A stretch of 64,000 nucleotides of DNA from JAOUEA01 sp963821935 (GCA_963821935.1 CAWGFM010000005.1:372001-436000); one strand, 5' to 3'; positions 20,573 through 30,840 are shown, counted from the stretch's first letter. Numbers and translations are program-made. The notes: generated from the sequence alone by a model not told the origin.

Positions 20573-22110
20573 GGCGCACCTCCGTTGGCCACGGCGGCGT
20601 CGACCTGCTGCACCGGCTCATCGACCTGGGTCGTGCGGACCCGTTCGGACACCTGCTCGGCCGTGGGTCGCATGCGGTCGAGCACGGGTCCGGGATGGAG
20701 GCCGATCCACAGCATCACGATCACGATGGGTGCCACGATCGCGCCCTCTCGCCATGTCAGATCCGGAAGCGAAGCCCACCGCTCCTTGACCGGCCCCTGG
20801 AACGTGCGCTGATACGACCACAGCATGTAGACCGCGCTCAGGATCACACCGATGATCGCGATGCTGGCCAGCACCCGGTCGACCGTGAACGTGCCGAGCA
20901 ACACCAGGAACTCGCCCACGAAGTTGTTCAAGCCCGGCAGGCCGATGGAGGAGAGCATCGCCACGACGTAGGCACCCGCGAGCCATGGGGTCACCTGCAC
21001 GATGCCGCCCAGATCGGCGATCTCGCGTGTGTGCGTTCGTTCGTACAACATGCCGAACACCAGGAAGAGCATCCCCGTCGACAGGCCGTGGTTCACCATC
21101 TGCAGGACGGCGCCGTCCATGGATTCCGCCGTGAACGCGAAGATGCCCAGGATGATCAGGCCCATGTGGCTCACCGAGGAGTAGGCGATCAGTCGCTTGA
21201 TATCGGTTTGCATCATGGCCACGACCGCGCCGTAGATGATCCCCACGACGGCCAGGATCTCGATGGACAGAGCGAAGTATCGCGATGCTTCGGGGAACAG
21301 ATCCAGGTTGAACCGCAAGATGCCGTAGGGACCGGTCTTCAGCAGGATCGCGGCCAGGACCACCGAGCCCTTCGTGGGCGCCTCGGTGTGGGCGTCGGGC
21401 AGCCAGGTGTGGAGCGGCCACACCGGGACCTTCACCGCGAACCCGATGAAGAATGCCACGAACAGCCAGCGGCCAGCCGTGGTGGACAGCTCCAACTGCC
21501 TCAGCGCGGTCAGGTCGAACGTGGCGTCGCCGAGCTGGTTCCCCGACTGCGCGTACAGGTACAGGATGCCCACGAGCAGGAAGGCCGAGCCGAACATCGT
21601 GTAGAGCAGGAACTTGGTCGCGGCGTAGATCCGTCGCTTCGAACCCCACACCCCGATGATGAAGTACATGGGGAACAGCAGCGCCTCGAAGAACAGGAAG
21701 AACAGCAACAGGTCCAAGGACAGGAAGGCGCCCAGGATCACGGTCTCCAGGAACAGGGCCATGCCCATGTACAGGCGCACCTGCTTGTCGACCATCCACG
21801 ACGCGGCGATCGCCAGCGGGAACATGAAGGTGGTCACCATCACGAGCCAGATCGAGAACCCGTCGACGGCCACGAACCACGACAGACCCACCGACTCGAT
21901 CCAGGGGTGTTTGGACACCAGCTGCAAGCCTGGCTGATCCAGATCGAACTGCGCGAGCATCCCCACCGACACCACGAAGACGAGGACGGCGGTGCCCAGC
22001 CCGACCCAGCGCGCCGTCCGATCGGGCATCCCCGGCCAGAGCGCCAGCATCGGGATGCCCAGCAAGGGGGCCACGATCACGAGGGTCAGCCACGGAGCGT
22101 CCACGGTCAC
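20569..22110 (-). CDS. nuoM: NADH-quinone oxidoreductase subunit M, complete complex I
   Basis: A 513-residue antiporter-like subunit carrying WPLHTWLPDAHTEAPT, FFLFFEALLFPMYFIIG with the key Glu, and SSIGLPGLNNFVGE. GTG 22110 overlaps the nuoL stop as GTGA, which sets the start; the frame is open for another 520 bases upstream but only inside nuoL. A GTG six bases further in is an alternative. The C-terminus has a short hydrophilic tail absent from the paralog. Confidence 0.93.
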   Translation of the reverse strand: MTVDAPWLTLVIVAPLLGIPMLALWPGMPDRTARWVGLGTAVLVFVVSVGMLAQFDLDQPGLQLVSKHPWIESVGLSWFVAVDGFSIWLVMVTTFMFPLAIAASWMVDKQVRLYMGMALFLETVILGAFLSLDLLLFFLFFEALLFPMYFIIGVWGSKRRIYAATKFLLYTMFGSAFLLVGILYLYAQSGNQLGDATFDLTALRQLELSTTAGRWLFVAFFIGFAVKVPVWPLHTWLPDAHTEAPTKGSVVLAAILLKTGPYGILRFNLDLFPEASRYFALSIEILAVVGIIYGAVVAMMQTDIKRLIAYSSVSHMGLIILGIFAFTAESMDGAVLQMVNHGLSTGMLFLVFGMLYERTHTREIADLGGIVQVTPWLAGAYVVAMLSSIGLPGLNNFVGEFLVLLGTFTVDRVLASIAIIGVILSAVYMLWSYQRTFQGPVKERWASLPDLTWREGAIVAPIVIVMLWIGLHPGPVLDRMRPTAEQVSERVRTTQVDEPVQQVDAAVANGGAP

Positions 22111-23987
22111 ACCCTCACCACCGTGTACAGCAGCAGTGCGACGCCGCCCGCCAGGAACGACAACGCGTACCGGCGCACCCGCCCCGTCTGCCAGAGGGGG
22201 GCGAGCCCCGAGCTCCACCGAGCCAGGGAGCCGACGCCGTTGACCGCACCGTCGATCACCGTCCGGTCGAACCAGGCCAGGGACTCGGCCCCTCGCAGGC
22301 CCACGTGGGTGACGACCCAGGCGTAGAGGTCGTCGATGTAGAGGCCATGTGCCAAGACCCCGGCCATGCCGGGCTCCCGCTCGGGGAACGAGATCCACCG
22401 TTCCGCCCTGGACGGGCGATAGAGCAGCCACGCGATGGCGATGCCCAGCGCGGTGAGCACGACGGCGATCGCGATCAGGACCTCGGTGGAGGGGCCGGCG
22501 GTCCCCTCGACGACCGGTCCGAGGGTGGGTTCGAGGAAGGTGGCCAAGCGGCCCTCGGGCTTGAACGCCAGGCTGATGCCGATGAAGAGGCCCCCGGCCG
22601 CCAACACGAACAGCGGTGCGCGCATGAGCCACGACGCCTCATGTGCATGGCCTTCGTAGCGAGGCTCACCCAGGAACGACTGGAAGAACGGCCTGGCGAT
22701 GTACCAGGCGGACAGCATCGCGGCGATCGAGCCCAGCACGAAGACGATCACGTCGCCGTCATGGCTCGCGAGCTCCACGATCGTGTCCTTCGTGAAGAAC
22801 CCGCTGAACGGCGGCAGACCCGAGAGCGACAGCGCACCGGCCGCGAACAGCGCCGCGGTCCACGGCATGTCTCGGCGGAGGCCACCCAGCCTCCGCACGT
22901 CGATCTCGTCGTGCATTCCGTGCATCACGTTGCCCGCCGACAGGAACAACAGCGCCTTGTAGAAGGCGTGCGCCACCAGCAGCGTGATCGCGATCGGGAA
23001 CAGCCCCAGCCCCGCCGCCAGGAACATGAACCCGATCTGCGACATCGTCGAGTAGGCCAGCGCTCGCTTCATGTCGTACTGACCGATGGAGGACAGCCCT
23101 CCGTACAGGGCGCCCGCCAGGCCGACGATCGTCACCACGTCGAGCGCGACGTCGGAGATCTCGAAGAGCACATGGGTGCGCACCACCAGGTAGACACCCG
23201 CCGTCACCATGGTGGCCGCGTGGATCAACGCCGAGACCGGCGTGGGTCCTGCCATCGCATCGGGGAGCCACACGTGGAGCGGGAGCTGCGCCGACTTGCC
23301 CACCGCACCGCCCAGGAGCAGCAGCGAGATGGCGGTCGCCGTGCTCGCCGCGATCACCGGCAGTTCCCCTTCGCCGCCCAGCACCACGTCGAACGAGAAC
23401 GACCCGAAGTGCACGAAGATGACGAACAGGCCGAGCATGAGCAGCACATCGCCGACGCGAGTGGTGATGAAGGCCTTCTTCGCCGCACGTACGGCGCCGG
23501 GTCGATCCGACCAGAACCCGATCAACAGGTAGGAGCACAGGCCCACGCCTTCCCACCCCAGGTACAACAGCAGGAAGTCATCCGCCAGGACCAACGCGAG
23601 CATGAACGCGCAGAACAGGTTCATGTACGCGAAGAATCGCCACGGCCGCGCGTCGTGCTCCATGTAGCCGATCGCATACAGATGGATCAGCGACCCCACG
23701 AAGGTCACGACCATGACCATCGTGATGGAGAGCGGGTCGACCCGCAGGTTCAGCGTGACGTTCGTGGCACCGGCCACGATCCAGTCCCCCACGGTCACCA
23801 CGTGGGTGCGTTCGTCCGGGGCCTGCGACAGCATCTCGAGCAGCCCGCCCGCGGCGATCGCGAACGCGGCCGCCATGGCCGCCGTCGAGAACCATCCGGT
23901 CCAGCGGCCGAGCCGGCGCCCGACGAGCATGTTCACGGCCGCCGCCAGCAGCGGGATGGCGATCACGAGGCCGAAGCGGTCGATCAT
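22107..23987 (-). CDS. nuoL: NADH-quinone oxidoreductase subunit L, complete complex I
   Basis: A 626-residue membrane subunit with WLPDAMAGPTPVSALIHAAT (about 237-259) and the C-terminal lateral-helix region of NuoL. ATG 23987 overlaps the nuoK stop by 4 bases. Its central channel motifs match those of the second copy at 12273-14279, but the flanking helices differ widely. This argues for an old duplication or separate origin rather than a recent one. Confidence 0.94.
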   Translation of the reverse strand: MIDRFGLVIAIPLLAAAVNMLVGRRLGRWTGWFSTAAMAAAFAIAAGGLLEMLSQAPDERTHVVTVGDWIVAGATNVTLNLRVDPLSITMVMVVTFVGSLIHLYAIGYMEHDARPWRFFAYMNLFCAFMLALVLADDFLLLYLGWEGVGLCSYLLIGFWSDRPGAVRAAKKAFITTRVGDVLLMLGLFVIFVHFGSFSFDVVLGGEGELPVIAASTATAISLLLLGGAVGKSAQLPLHVWLPDAMAGPTPVSALIHAATMVTAGVYLVVRTHVLFEISDVALDVVTIVGLAGALYGGLSSIGQYDMKRALAYSTMSQIGFMFLAAGLGLFPIAITLLVAHAFYKALLFLSAGNVMHGMHDEIDVRRLGGLRRDMPWTAALFAAGALSLSGLPPFSGFFTKDTIVELASHDGDVIVFVLGSIAAMLSAWYIARPFFQSFLGEPRYEGHAHEASWLMRAPLFVLAAGGLFIGISLAFKPEGRLATFLEPTLGPVVEGTAGPSTEVLIAIAVVLTALGIAIAWLLYRPSRAERWISFPEREPGMAGVLAHGLYIDDLYAWVVTHVGLRGAESLAWFDRTVIDGAVNGVGSLARWSSGLAPLWQTGRVRRYALSFLAGGVALLLYTVVRV

Positions 23988-24289
23988 CCCCGGAGCACGT
24001 CCGCTTCATCGACGTCGATCGATGCCGTTCGCCGGAACACCGCGACGATGATCGCGAGCCCCACCACCACCTCGGCGGCCGCCACCACCATGGAGAAGAA
24101 CGCCAGGACCTGGCCATCCAGCTCCATGTGCATGCGCGAGAACGCCACCAGGGTCAGGTTCACCGCGTTCAGCTGGAGCTCGACGCCCATGAAGATGCGT
24201 AACGCGCTTCGCCGAACCAACACCGTGGTCGTGCCCAGCGCGAACAGGATCGCCGACAGCATCAGGAAGTACGCGATGGGAGTCCTCAT
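23984..24289 (-). CDS. nuoK: NADH-quinone oxidoreductase subunit K, complete complex I
   Basis: A 101-residue, three-helix subunit with the conserved Glu in MGVELQLNAVNLTLVAFSR and a second in AAAEVVVGLAIIVA. It overlaps nuoJ and nuoL by 4 bases each, typical of tightly coupled translation in this operon. Confidence 0.94.
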   Translation of the reverse strand: MRTPIAYFLMLSAILFALGTTTVLVRRSALRIFMGVELQLNAVNLTLVAFSRMHMELDGQVLAFFSMVVAAAEVVVGLAIIVAVFRRTASIDVDEADVLRG

Positions 24290-24921
24290 CGCGAGCCTTG
24301 GCGGACGGGTCCGGACGTTCCCATGGGGTCGGACCCACCGGGCGGCTCCGAGCCCAGGCTGCGCAGGTCGCCGCGGTGCTCGTCGATCTCAGCCTGCGTG
24401 ATCGCACGGGAGCGGCGCTGCGCCAGCACCATCGCCGCGATGGCGGCGATGATCAGCAGGATCGAGGTCACCTCGAACGGGAAGAAGTAGTCGCGGAACA
24501 GCACCTCCGCGAGCGCCTCGGCGTTCCCGCCCTGGTTCACGGCGTCGAACCCGTCGGGCGCCCGCGTGGAGAAGCCGACGCCGGCACGCACGGCAGCCCC
24601 CACCTCCAGAACGATGCCGACGGCGAGCACCGCCGCGATCGCGCGTTGTCCCAAGAGCGGCTCGCGCTTGGGCTCGCCCCGGTCCACCCCCAGCAGCATG
24701 ACCACGAACAGGAAGAGCACCATGATGGCGCCCGTGTAGACGATGATCTGCACCGCGAACAGGAACGGCGCATCCAGCAGCAGGTACATCACGGCGATCG
24801 TGAAGAAGTTCACCACCAGGAACAGCGCGGCATGCACGGCGTTGCGCATGACGACCATGCCCACCGCCGAGGCGATCGAGATGGGTGCGAAGACCCAGAA
24901 GACGATGTTGTCGAGCGGCAC
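24286..24921 (-). CDS. nuoJ: NADH-quinone oxidoreductase subunit J, complete complex I
   Basis: A 211-residue membrane subunit with RNAVHAALFLVVNF and FAVQIIVYTGAIMVLFLFVV. The C-terminal tail (about 175-211) is hydrophilic and longer than in the copy at 14575-15075. GTG 24921 follows the nuoI stop by 7 bases; upstream in-frame codons lie inside nuoI. Confidence 0.92.
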   Translation of the reverse strand: MPLDNIVFWVFAPISIASAVGMVVMRNAVHAALFLVVNFFTIAVMYLLLDAPFLFAVQIIVYTGAIMVLFLFVVMLLGVDRGEPKREPLLGQRAIAAVLAVGIVLEVGAAVRAGVGFSTRAPDGFDAVNQGGNAEALAEVLFRDYFFPFEVTSILLIIAAIAAMVLAQRRSRAITQAEIDEHRGDLRSLGSEPPGGSDPMGTSGPVRQGSR

Positions 24922-24928
24922 CGGCGGC

Positions 24929-25432
24929 TCAGCCTTCCCGGTCCACGGGGTCGGTTCCGAGCGGGGGCGGAGGTTCGAGCAGCTGCTCCTTGGTCCAGAT
25001 CGCATCTTCGCGACTGGTGAACGACAGCTCGTAGTAGTCGGTCAAGGTCAGCGCCCGGGTGGGGCATGCCTCGACGCACAGGCCGCACATGATGCACCGC
25101 AGGTAGTTGATCTGATAGTCCTTCGCGTAGCGCTCGCCGGGACTGACCGGATCCTCGGGATCGTTGTCGGCGCCCTCGACCCAGATCGCGTCGGCAGGGC
25201 AGGCGTAGGCGCACAGCTCACAGCCGATGCACTTCTCCAGATCGTTCTCGTGCTTGTTGAGCCGGTGACGGCCGACATGGGCTCGCTCCGGGCTCGGCGC
25301 GATCTCCTTCGGGTACCGCTCGGTGTTGTCGGGCCGGAAGGTCTGCTTGAACACGGTGCCCATGCCCTTGGCGATGGCGACCGTGGAGTCCCACATCCCC
25401 CCGTGTTCCCTGGGGTCACGCTCGTCGGTCAT
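24929..25432 (-). CDS. nuoI: NADH-quinone oxidoreductase subunit I (2[4Fe-4S]), complete complex I
   Basis: A 167-residue ferredoxin-type subunit with CIGCELCAYACP and CIMCGLCVEACP, the ligands of N6a and N6b. ATG 25432 overlaps the nuoH stop as ATGA. The N-terminal part (KGMGTVFKQTFRPDNTERYP) is the usual amphipathic anchor region. It carries electrons from NuoG toward N2 in NuoB. Confidence 0.94.
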   Translation of the reverse strand: MTDERDPREHGGMWDSTVAIAKGMGTVFKQTFRPDNTERYPKEIAPSPERAHVGRHRLNKHENDLEKCIGCELCAYACPADAIWVEGADNDPEDPVSPGERYAKDYQINYLRCIMCGLCVEACPTRALTLTDYYELSFTSREDAIWTKEQLLEPPPPLGTDPVDREG

Positions 25433-26562
25433 GCGCGCACCTCCTCGGAGGCCGATGGATGCGGGCGAGCGATCAGGGGTGCCACGAGCGAGAAAAGCGC
25501 TGCCGTCCCCACGATGACCGCCGCGGCCAGCCACCGGCCACGGTTCCCGTACTCGGCCGGCAGCACGACGACGACGCCCGTGATCATGACCCAGGCCAGC
25601 CCGAACGGGATGAGCACTTTCCAGCCGAAGCTCATGAGCCGGTCGTACCGCATGCGAGGCAGCGTGGCCCGCACCAGGATCATCACGTAGATCACCGCGG
25701 TCACCTTCAGCAAGAACCACAGGAGCGGCCCGATCCACGACCATGCTCCGCCGAACGGCCAGTACCCACGCCAGCCACCGAGGAACAGCGTCACCCCCAC
25801 GGCCGCGATCGTCACCGTGCTCACGTACTCGCCCAGGAAGAACATGGCGAACTTGATGCCCGAGTACTCCGTGTGGAACCCCGCCACGAGCTCGGTCTCG
25901 GCTTCGGCGAGGTCGAAGGGAGGACGGTTCGTCTCGGCGAGCGCACAGATGAGGAACACGACGAACGCCGGGAACTGCGGGATCACGTTCCACACCGACC
26001 CCTGCTCGGCCACGATCTGGCTCATGGAGAGGTGACCGCTGTACATGACCACCGCGACGATGGCCAGACCCATGCCGACCTCGTAGCTGATCATCTGGGC
26101 GCTCGACCGAACGGCGCCCAGCAGCGGATAGTTCGAGCCGCTCGCCCAACCGGCGAGCACGACGCCGTACACCGCGATCGACGTCATGGCCAGGATCCAC
26201 AGGATGCCGACGTTCAGGTCCGTCAGCTGGAACGGCACCTCACGCCCGAACAGCGTCACCGGTTCGCCGAACGGGATGGTGCAGAACGCCAGGAACCCCG
26301 GGAACATGGCCAGGATCGGCGCGATCAGGTACACGCGCTTGTCGGCGTTGGTGGGGGTGATGCCTTCCTTGAAGAACAGCTTGATGCCGTCGGCCAGCGT
26401 GATGAGCATGCCTCGCGGGCCGGCGCGCATGGGGCCCACGCGCGTCTGCATGTCGGCGATCACCTTGCGCTCCATCCAGATGTAGAGCATCACCGCGATC
26501 AACAGCACGAAGAACACCAGGATCACCCGGACCGCCAGGATCGCCCAGTCGACCCAGTCCAT
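25429..26562 (-). CDS. nuoH: NADH-quinone oxidoreductase subunit H, complete complex I
   Basis: A 377-residue, eight-helix subunit with the canonical quinone-chamber loop ETNRPPFDLAEAETELVAG and the N-terminal ERKVIADMQTRVGPMRAG. ATG 26562 overlaps the nuoG stop. It joins the peripheral arm to the membrane arm. Compare the second copy at 15659-16687, where this loop has changed. Confidence 0.95.
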   Translation of the reverse strand: MDWVDWAILAVRVILVFFVLLIAVMLYIWMERKVIADMQTRVGPMRAGPRGMLITLADGIKLFFKEGITPTNADKRVYLIAPILAMFPGFLAFCTIPFGEPVTLFGREVPFQLTDLNVGILWILAMTSIAVYGVVLAGWASGSNYPLLGAVRSSAQMISYEVGMGLAIVAVVMYSGHLSMSQIVAEQGSVWNVIPQFPAFVVFLICALAETNRPPFDLAEAETELVAGFHTEYSGIKFAMFFLGEYVSTVTIAAVGVTLFLGGWRGYWPFGGAWSWIGPLLWFLLKVTAVIYVMILVRATLPRMRYDRLMSFGWKVLIPFGLAWVMITGVVVVLPAEYGNRGRWLAAAVIVGTAALFSLVAPLIARPHPSASEEVRA

Positions 26563-28961
26563 CAGACCTCGCTCCCCACCGTCGCGGGCTGGTCGGCGTG
26601 CTCGTCATCGGCGGGCGCGTCGGCGGCTGCGACGGTCACGGACGTCACCATCTGCCCCGACAGCAGCGTGTTGGCCGCGAAGCCGGGCTGGTTGAACGGC
26701 ACGAAGATCGCGCCTTTCGCGATGTGTTGGGTGACGCGCGCCGGTAGGGTCGCAGATCCGGCTTCGGTGGTGATCACCGCGGGTGCGCCGTCCTCGATGC
26801 CGGCCTCGGCGGCGTCCTCGGGGTGGATCTCGATGAATGGCTCCGACTCGAGCGCGGCCTTCAAGGCGTCGGCACCCTCCGACAAGCGGCCCTCGTCGAC
26901 CAAGAGCGGATAGGTGAAGAGCTGGAGGTGGCTGGGCTTTCGCGCCGACGGGTCCGGCTCTCCCACCATGAACCCGATGCTCCGAGGTGCCAGCAGCGGT
27001 CCCATCTCAGCGTGGAGCTCGTCCAGTGACTCGAATCCCAGATCGCCGCCGCACGCGAGCGCCATGCTGGCGAAGATCTCCCAGTCCGGGAGGCTGATGC
27101 CTTGCGCACCGCGGACCGGCCGAAGGCGCTGACCGCGGCCCTCCCAGGTGGTGACGTGCCCATCCTTCTCGAGGAAGGGGGCCGCCGGCAGGAACGCACT
27201 GGCGTACGCCTCCAGAGAGCCGAGCTCGAGCGACTGCACCACCAGACGGTCGACGTTGGCCAGGGCGCGGGCAGCGAGCTGGGCGTCGGGCAGATCGCGC
27301 AGCGGATCGACGCCGACGCAGAACAGCACGTCGATCAGGTGCTCGGCGCACGCACGCAAGATGTCGTGGGAGCCGTAGCCGGGCTCGCGGTTCATCAAGG
27401 GGCCCCAGACCCGCTCGACGTCATCTGCCTCATCATCGATCGTGCGGCCCCCGGGCAGCAGCGACGGATGGACGCCGGCGCGTAACGCGCCTCGGTCGTT
27501 GGCGCGGCGCGTGACATACGCAACCCGAGCGTTCTGGGTGGCGTGCGCGGCCGCGGATGCTGCTTCAGCAGCGCCGGTGCGCTCGCCTGCGATCACGATC
27601 GCTGCATCGCCCGCCTCCTTCATCGCGGCGATCGCCTCGTCCATGACCGGATCAGCGCCGCCGGCGAGCATGCGCCTCTCGTCGCCCGGCGCACACAGCA
27701 CGTGGGTCGCCACGTCGTGCAGCCGGGTCCGGCGCGGATGCACCACCCAGATGTTCGCGCCGCGTTTCGCGGCCTTGCGCAGGCGCAGGTGCAGGATCGG
27801 CACCTCCTGCTCGGCGTCGAGTCCGACGACCAGGATGACCTTCGCGGTCTCGACATCTTTGTACGTGACGCCCATGGGCGACCCCGCGGCGATCCGCTCA
27901 ACGGTCTCGGACCCGCCCGCACGCCGGTGGTCCAGGTCGTTCGTTCGGAAGACGGTGCGCGCCAGCTTCGACAGCGCGTAGTAGTCCTCGTCCATGAGAC
28001 GTCCGCCGGTGAGGAACGCCACACGCTTGCCGTCGGTCCACTCGGCGATGCGTGTGAGCACCTCGCCGAAGGATGCGGGCTCCAGGCCGCGATCGCGGAT
28101 CAGCGGGGTGGTGATGCGATCGGGCGCGTCGGGGAACCGGAACGCGAACCGGCCCTTGTCGCAGGCCCAGGCGTCGTTCACGTCGTAGTTGTCCCGCGCG
28201 AGCTGCCGTACCACGTCCCCCCGCCGGACGTCGACCTTCAGGTTGCATCCGGCGCTGCAGTGGGGGCACACGCTGTCGACGGTCGTCAGGTCGAACGGCC
28301 TGGCCACGAACCGATAGGGCTCGGCCGTCAGGGCTCCCACGGGACAGATCTGGATCGTGTTGCCGCTGAACGGTGAGGTGAAGTCCTCGCCCGCAGCGAT
28401 CGAGACACGCTCCCCCGGACCCCGTTCGAACAGCTCGATGAACCGGTCACCCGAGATCTCGTCGCAGAATCGCGTGCACCGCGCGCACAGGATGCACCGC
28501 TCGCGGTCGAGGTTGACCAGCGGCGAGAGAGGGATCGGCTTCTTGAACACGCGCTTGGCCTCGATGAACCGGCTGTCCCCGGGGCCGTAGGCCAGCGCTT
28601 GGTCCTGCAGCGGGCACTCACCGCCGCGGTCACAGATCGGGCAATCCAGCGGATGGTTGAGCAGCAGGAACTCCAGGTTGGCGACCTGGGCGCCGTGCAC
28701 CGTGTCGCTCGTGTTCTGGGTGGACACGACCATGCCGGGAGCCACCGCCACGGTGCACGAGGTCGCCAGCTTGGGCTGTCCTTCGACCTGGACGTAGCAC
28801 TGGCGGCACGCGCCGGCCGGTTCGAGCAGCGGGTGATCACAGAATCGAGGGATCTCGATGCCCAGCTGTTCGGCAGCGCGGATGATCAGCGTCCCGGCCG
28901 GCACCGTGACTTCTTTGCCGTCGATAGTCAAGGTAGTTGACTGTTTCTCGGGCGCAGCCAT
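26562..28961 (-). CDS. nuoG: NADH-quinone oxidoreductase subunit G
   Basis: A 799-residue peripheral-arm subunit. An N-terminal [2Fe-2S] domain has Cys41, Cys52, Cys55 and Cys69. The His-ligated cluster motif is His103-Cys107-Cys110-Cys116. A 4Fe-4S motif CILCARCTRFCDE lies near 148-160, and then a molybdopterin-oxidoreductase-like domain begins with CPHCSAGCNLKVD. That extra motif is the site of cluster N7 in some bacteria; by known family behaviour no molybdenum cofactor is expected. ATG 28961 overlaps the nuoF stop. It is present only once in the window. Confidence 0.94.
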   Translation of the reverse strand: MAAPEKQSTTLTIDGKEVTVPAGTLIIRAAEQLGIEIPRFCDHPLLEPAGACRQCYVQVEGQPKLATSCTVAVAPGMVVSTQNTSDTVHGAQVANLEFLLLNHPLDCPICDRGGECPLQDQALAYGPGDSRFIEAKRVFKKPIPLSPLVNLDRERCILCARCTRFCDEISGDRFIELFERGPGERVSIAAGEDFTSPFSGNTIQICPVGALTAEPYRFVARPFDLTTVDSVCPHCSAGCNLKVDVRRGDVVRQLARDNYDVNDAWACDKGRFAFRFPDAPDRITTPLIRDRGLEPASFGEVLTRIAEWTDGKRVAFLTGGRLMDEDYYALSKLARTVFRTNDLDHRRAGGSETVERIAAGSPMGVTYKDVETAKVILVVGLDAEQEVPILHLRLRKAAKRGANIWVVHPRRTRLHDVATHVLCAPGDERRMLAGGADPVMDEAIAAMKEAGDAAIVIAGERTGAAEAASAAAHATQNARVAYVTRRANDRGALRAGVHPSLLPGGRTIDDEADDVERVWGPLMNREPGYGSHDILRACAEHLIDVLFCVGVDPLRDLPDAQLAARALANVDRLVVQSLELGSLEAYASAFLPAAPFLEKDGHVTTWEGRGQRLRPVRGAQGISLPDWEIFASMALACGGDLGFESLDELHAEMGPLLAPRSIGFMVGEPDPSARKPSHLQLFTYPLLVDEGRLSEGADALKAALESEPFIEIHPEDAAEAGIEDGAPAVITTEAGSATLPARVTQHIAKGAIFVPFNQPGFAANTLLSGQMVTSVTVAAADAPADDEHADQPATVGSEV

Positions 28962-30271
28962 CAGGAGGCAACCTCCTCGGCTGCGGCAGGTTCCTGCTCC
29001 GGCTTGAGGGGGCAGCGGCCCAAGCGGACGTGCTCCTCGAACTCGTCGCCGAAGTGCTGCAGGCTCGAGTTGATGACCGATGCCGTGCCGTCGGCCAGGG
29101 CGCAGAAGGCACGGAACATGATGTTGGCGCCCATGTCGTGCATCACCGGGATGTCGGCGTCGCGACCGTAGCCGTCCTCGAGACGGCCAAGCACGCGTGT
29201 CGCCCACCAGCTGCCCTCTCGGCACGGCGTGCACTTGCCGCACGACTCGTTGGCGTAGAACCGCACCATGCGCTCGGCCGCTTCCACGACGCAGTCGGTC
29301 TCGTCCATCACCATGATCGCGCCCGTGCCCAGCAAGGAGCCGGCCTGGGCGATCGACTCGTAGTCCAGATGCACGTCGATGTGCTGCGCGGCCAGCAGGG
29401 GGGTGGACGAACCACCCGGGGTGAAGGCCTTCAGCGCGTGACCGCCGAGGACGCCGCCGCCGATCTCCTCCAACAGCACGCGGAACGGGGTCCCCATGGG
29501 CAGCTCGTAGTTGCCTGGCCGCTCAACCTTGCCACTGATCGTGAACATCTTCGTGCCGGGCGACTTCTCGGTGCCCTGCTCCCGGAACCAGTCGGCGCCG
29601 CGCGCCACGATGTCCGGCACGTTCATCAGCGTCTCGACGTTGTTGATCACGGTCGGCGAGGCGTAGAGACCCTCCACCGCCGGGAACGGCGGCCGGAGCC
29701 GAGGCTGACCCCGCAGTCCCTCGAGCGAGTTGAGCAGGGCGGTCTCCTCACCGCAGATGTATGCCCCAGCGCCGCGATGCAGCACGATGTCCAGGTCGTA
29801 GTCGCCACCCATGACCCCGGTGCCCAGATAGCCGCCTGCGTAGGCCTCGTCGATGGCGCGCTGCAGCACCAGTGACTGCCACAGGTACTCGCCCCGCACG
29901 TAGATGAAGGCGGTGTGACACGCGATGGCACGCGCGGCGATGGCCGTGCCTTCGAGCAGTCGATGCGGATCGCGTTCGACCAGCTCCCGGTTGTTGCAGG
30001 TCCCGGGCTCGGACTCGTCGAAGTTGACCGTGACGTACGTGGGCTTGCCGGTGTCCTGCGGCACGAACGACCACTTCATGCCGGTGGGGAACCCGGCGCC
30101 GCCGCGTCCTCGCAGCCCGGAGTCCTTCACCAGCTGGATCAGATCGGCGGTGCTCAGATCGAGCGCCGTCCGCAACCCTCCGTAGCCTCCCTTGGCCACG
30201 TAGCCATCGATCCCGATCACTGCGGGGTCATCCCAATCGCGGGTGAGCCGGCGTTCGAACTCGAGGGTCAC
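28961..30271 (-). CDS. nuoF: NADH-quinone oxidoreductase subunit F (NADH/FMN site)
   Basis: A 436-residue flavoprotein with the NADH loop GLRGRGGAGFPTGMKW, the FMN-site segment YICGEETALLNSLEG, and the 4Fe-4S ligands in ESCGKCTPCREG plus a later Cys. It is the electron entry point of the complex. GTG 30271 overlaps the nuoE stop as GTGA; longer in-frame starts lie inside nuoE. It occurs once in the window, so the second complex has no NADH site of its own here. Confidence 0.95.
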   Translation of the reverse strand: MTLEFERRLTRDWDDPAVIGIDGYVAKGGYGGLRTALDLSTADLIQLVKDSGLRGRGGAGFPTGMKWSFVPQDTGKPTYVTVNFDESEPGTCNNRELVERDPHRLLEGTAIAARAIACHTAFIYVRGEYLWQSLVLQRAIDEAYAGGYLGTGVMGGDYDLDIVLHRGAGAYICGEETALLNSLEGLRGQPRLRPPFPAVEGLYASPTVINNVETLMNVPDIVARGADWFREQGTEKSPGTKMFTISGKVERPGNYELPMGTPFRVLLEEIGGGVLGGHALKAFTPGGSSTPLLAAQHIDVHLDYESIAQAGSLLGTGAIMVMDETDCVVEAAERMVRFYANESCGKCTPCREGSWWATRVLGRLEDGYGRDADIPVMHDMGANIMFRAFCALADGTASVINSSLQHFGDEFEEHVRLGRCPLKPEQEPAAAEEVAS

Positions 30272-30840
30272 GTGGCCTCGCCTTCGAGACCCGCCAGCAC
30301 GCGCGAAGCGTGCCGGAAGCTCTCCATCGCAGGGCCGCGGGAGGGTTGGGGCGCCTGACCGGCGCGCACATCGGCGATCAGCTCCCTCATGCGCTCGGGC
30401 GAGACGGTGTCGTGGTTCGCGAAGTCGATCTGCACCGCGGGCGCGAACTCGCACACCCCCAGGCATTCCTCCTCGTGGACGCTGAACAGCCCGTCCTCGC
30501 TGACCTCCTGCCCCGCGTCGACACCCGCGGCCTCTCTGGCGCTGGCGTAGACCTCCTTCGCGCCTCGGAGCAGGCACGACAGGTTGGTGCACACGTTGAC
30601 GAGGTGCTCGCCCGTCGGATGCAGCCGGTACATGGTGTAGAAGCTGGCCACGGCCTCGACCTCGGCGGTGGTGATGTCGAGGAGGACACCGATCTCTTGC
30701 AATGCCTCGCGGGTGAGGTGACCCTCCCGTGACTGCGCGAGGTAGAGCAGGGGCATCACGGCGGATCGATCTCGCCCCTTCGGGTACCGCGCGATGATGG
30801 AGTTCGCCTCGTCCAACACCGGCCCCTCGAAGACGGCCAT
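30268..30840 (-). CDS. nuoE: NADH-quinone oxidoreductase subunit E ([2Fe-2S])
   Basis: A 190-residue thioredoxin-fold subunit with the N1a ligands CTNLSC and ECLGVCEFAP. An N-terminal helical bundle (about 1-75) is normal for NuoE. The C-terminal 25 residues are a charged tail. It overlaps nuoD at its start and nuoF at its end, each by a few bases. Confidence 0.95.
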   Translation of the reverse strand: MAVFEGPVLDEANSIIARYPKGRDRSAVMPLLYLAQSREGHLTREALQEIGVLLDITTAEVEAVASFYTMYRLHPTGEHLVNVCTNLSCLLRGAKEVYASAREAAGVDAGQEVSEDGLFSVHEEECLGVCEFAPAVQIDFANHDTVSPERMRELIADVRAGQAPQPSRGPAMESFRHASRVLAGLEGEAT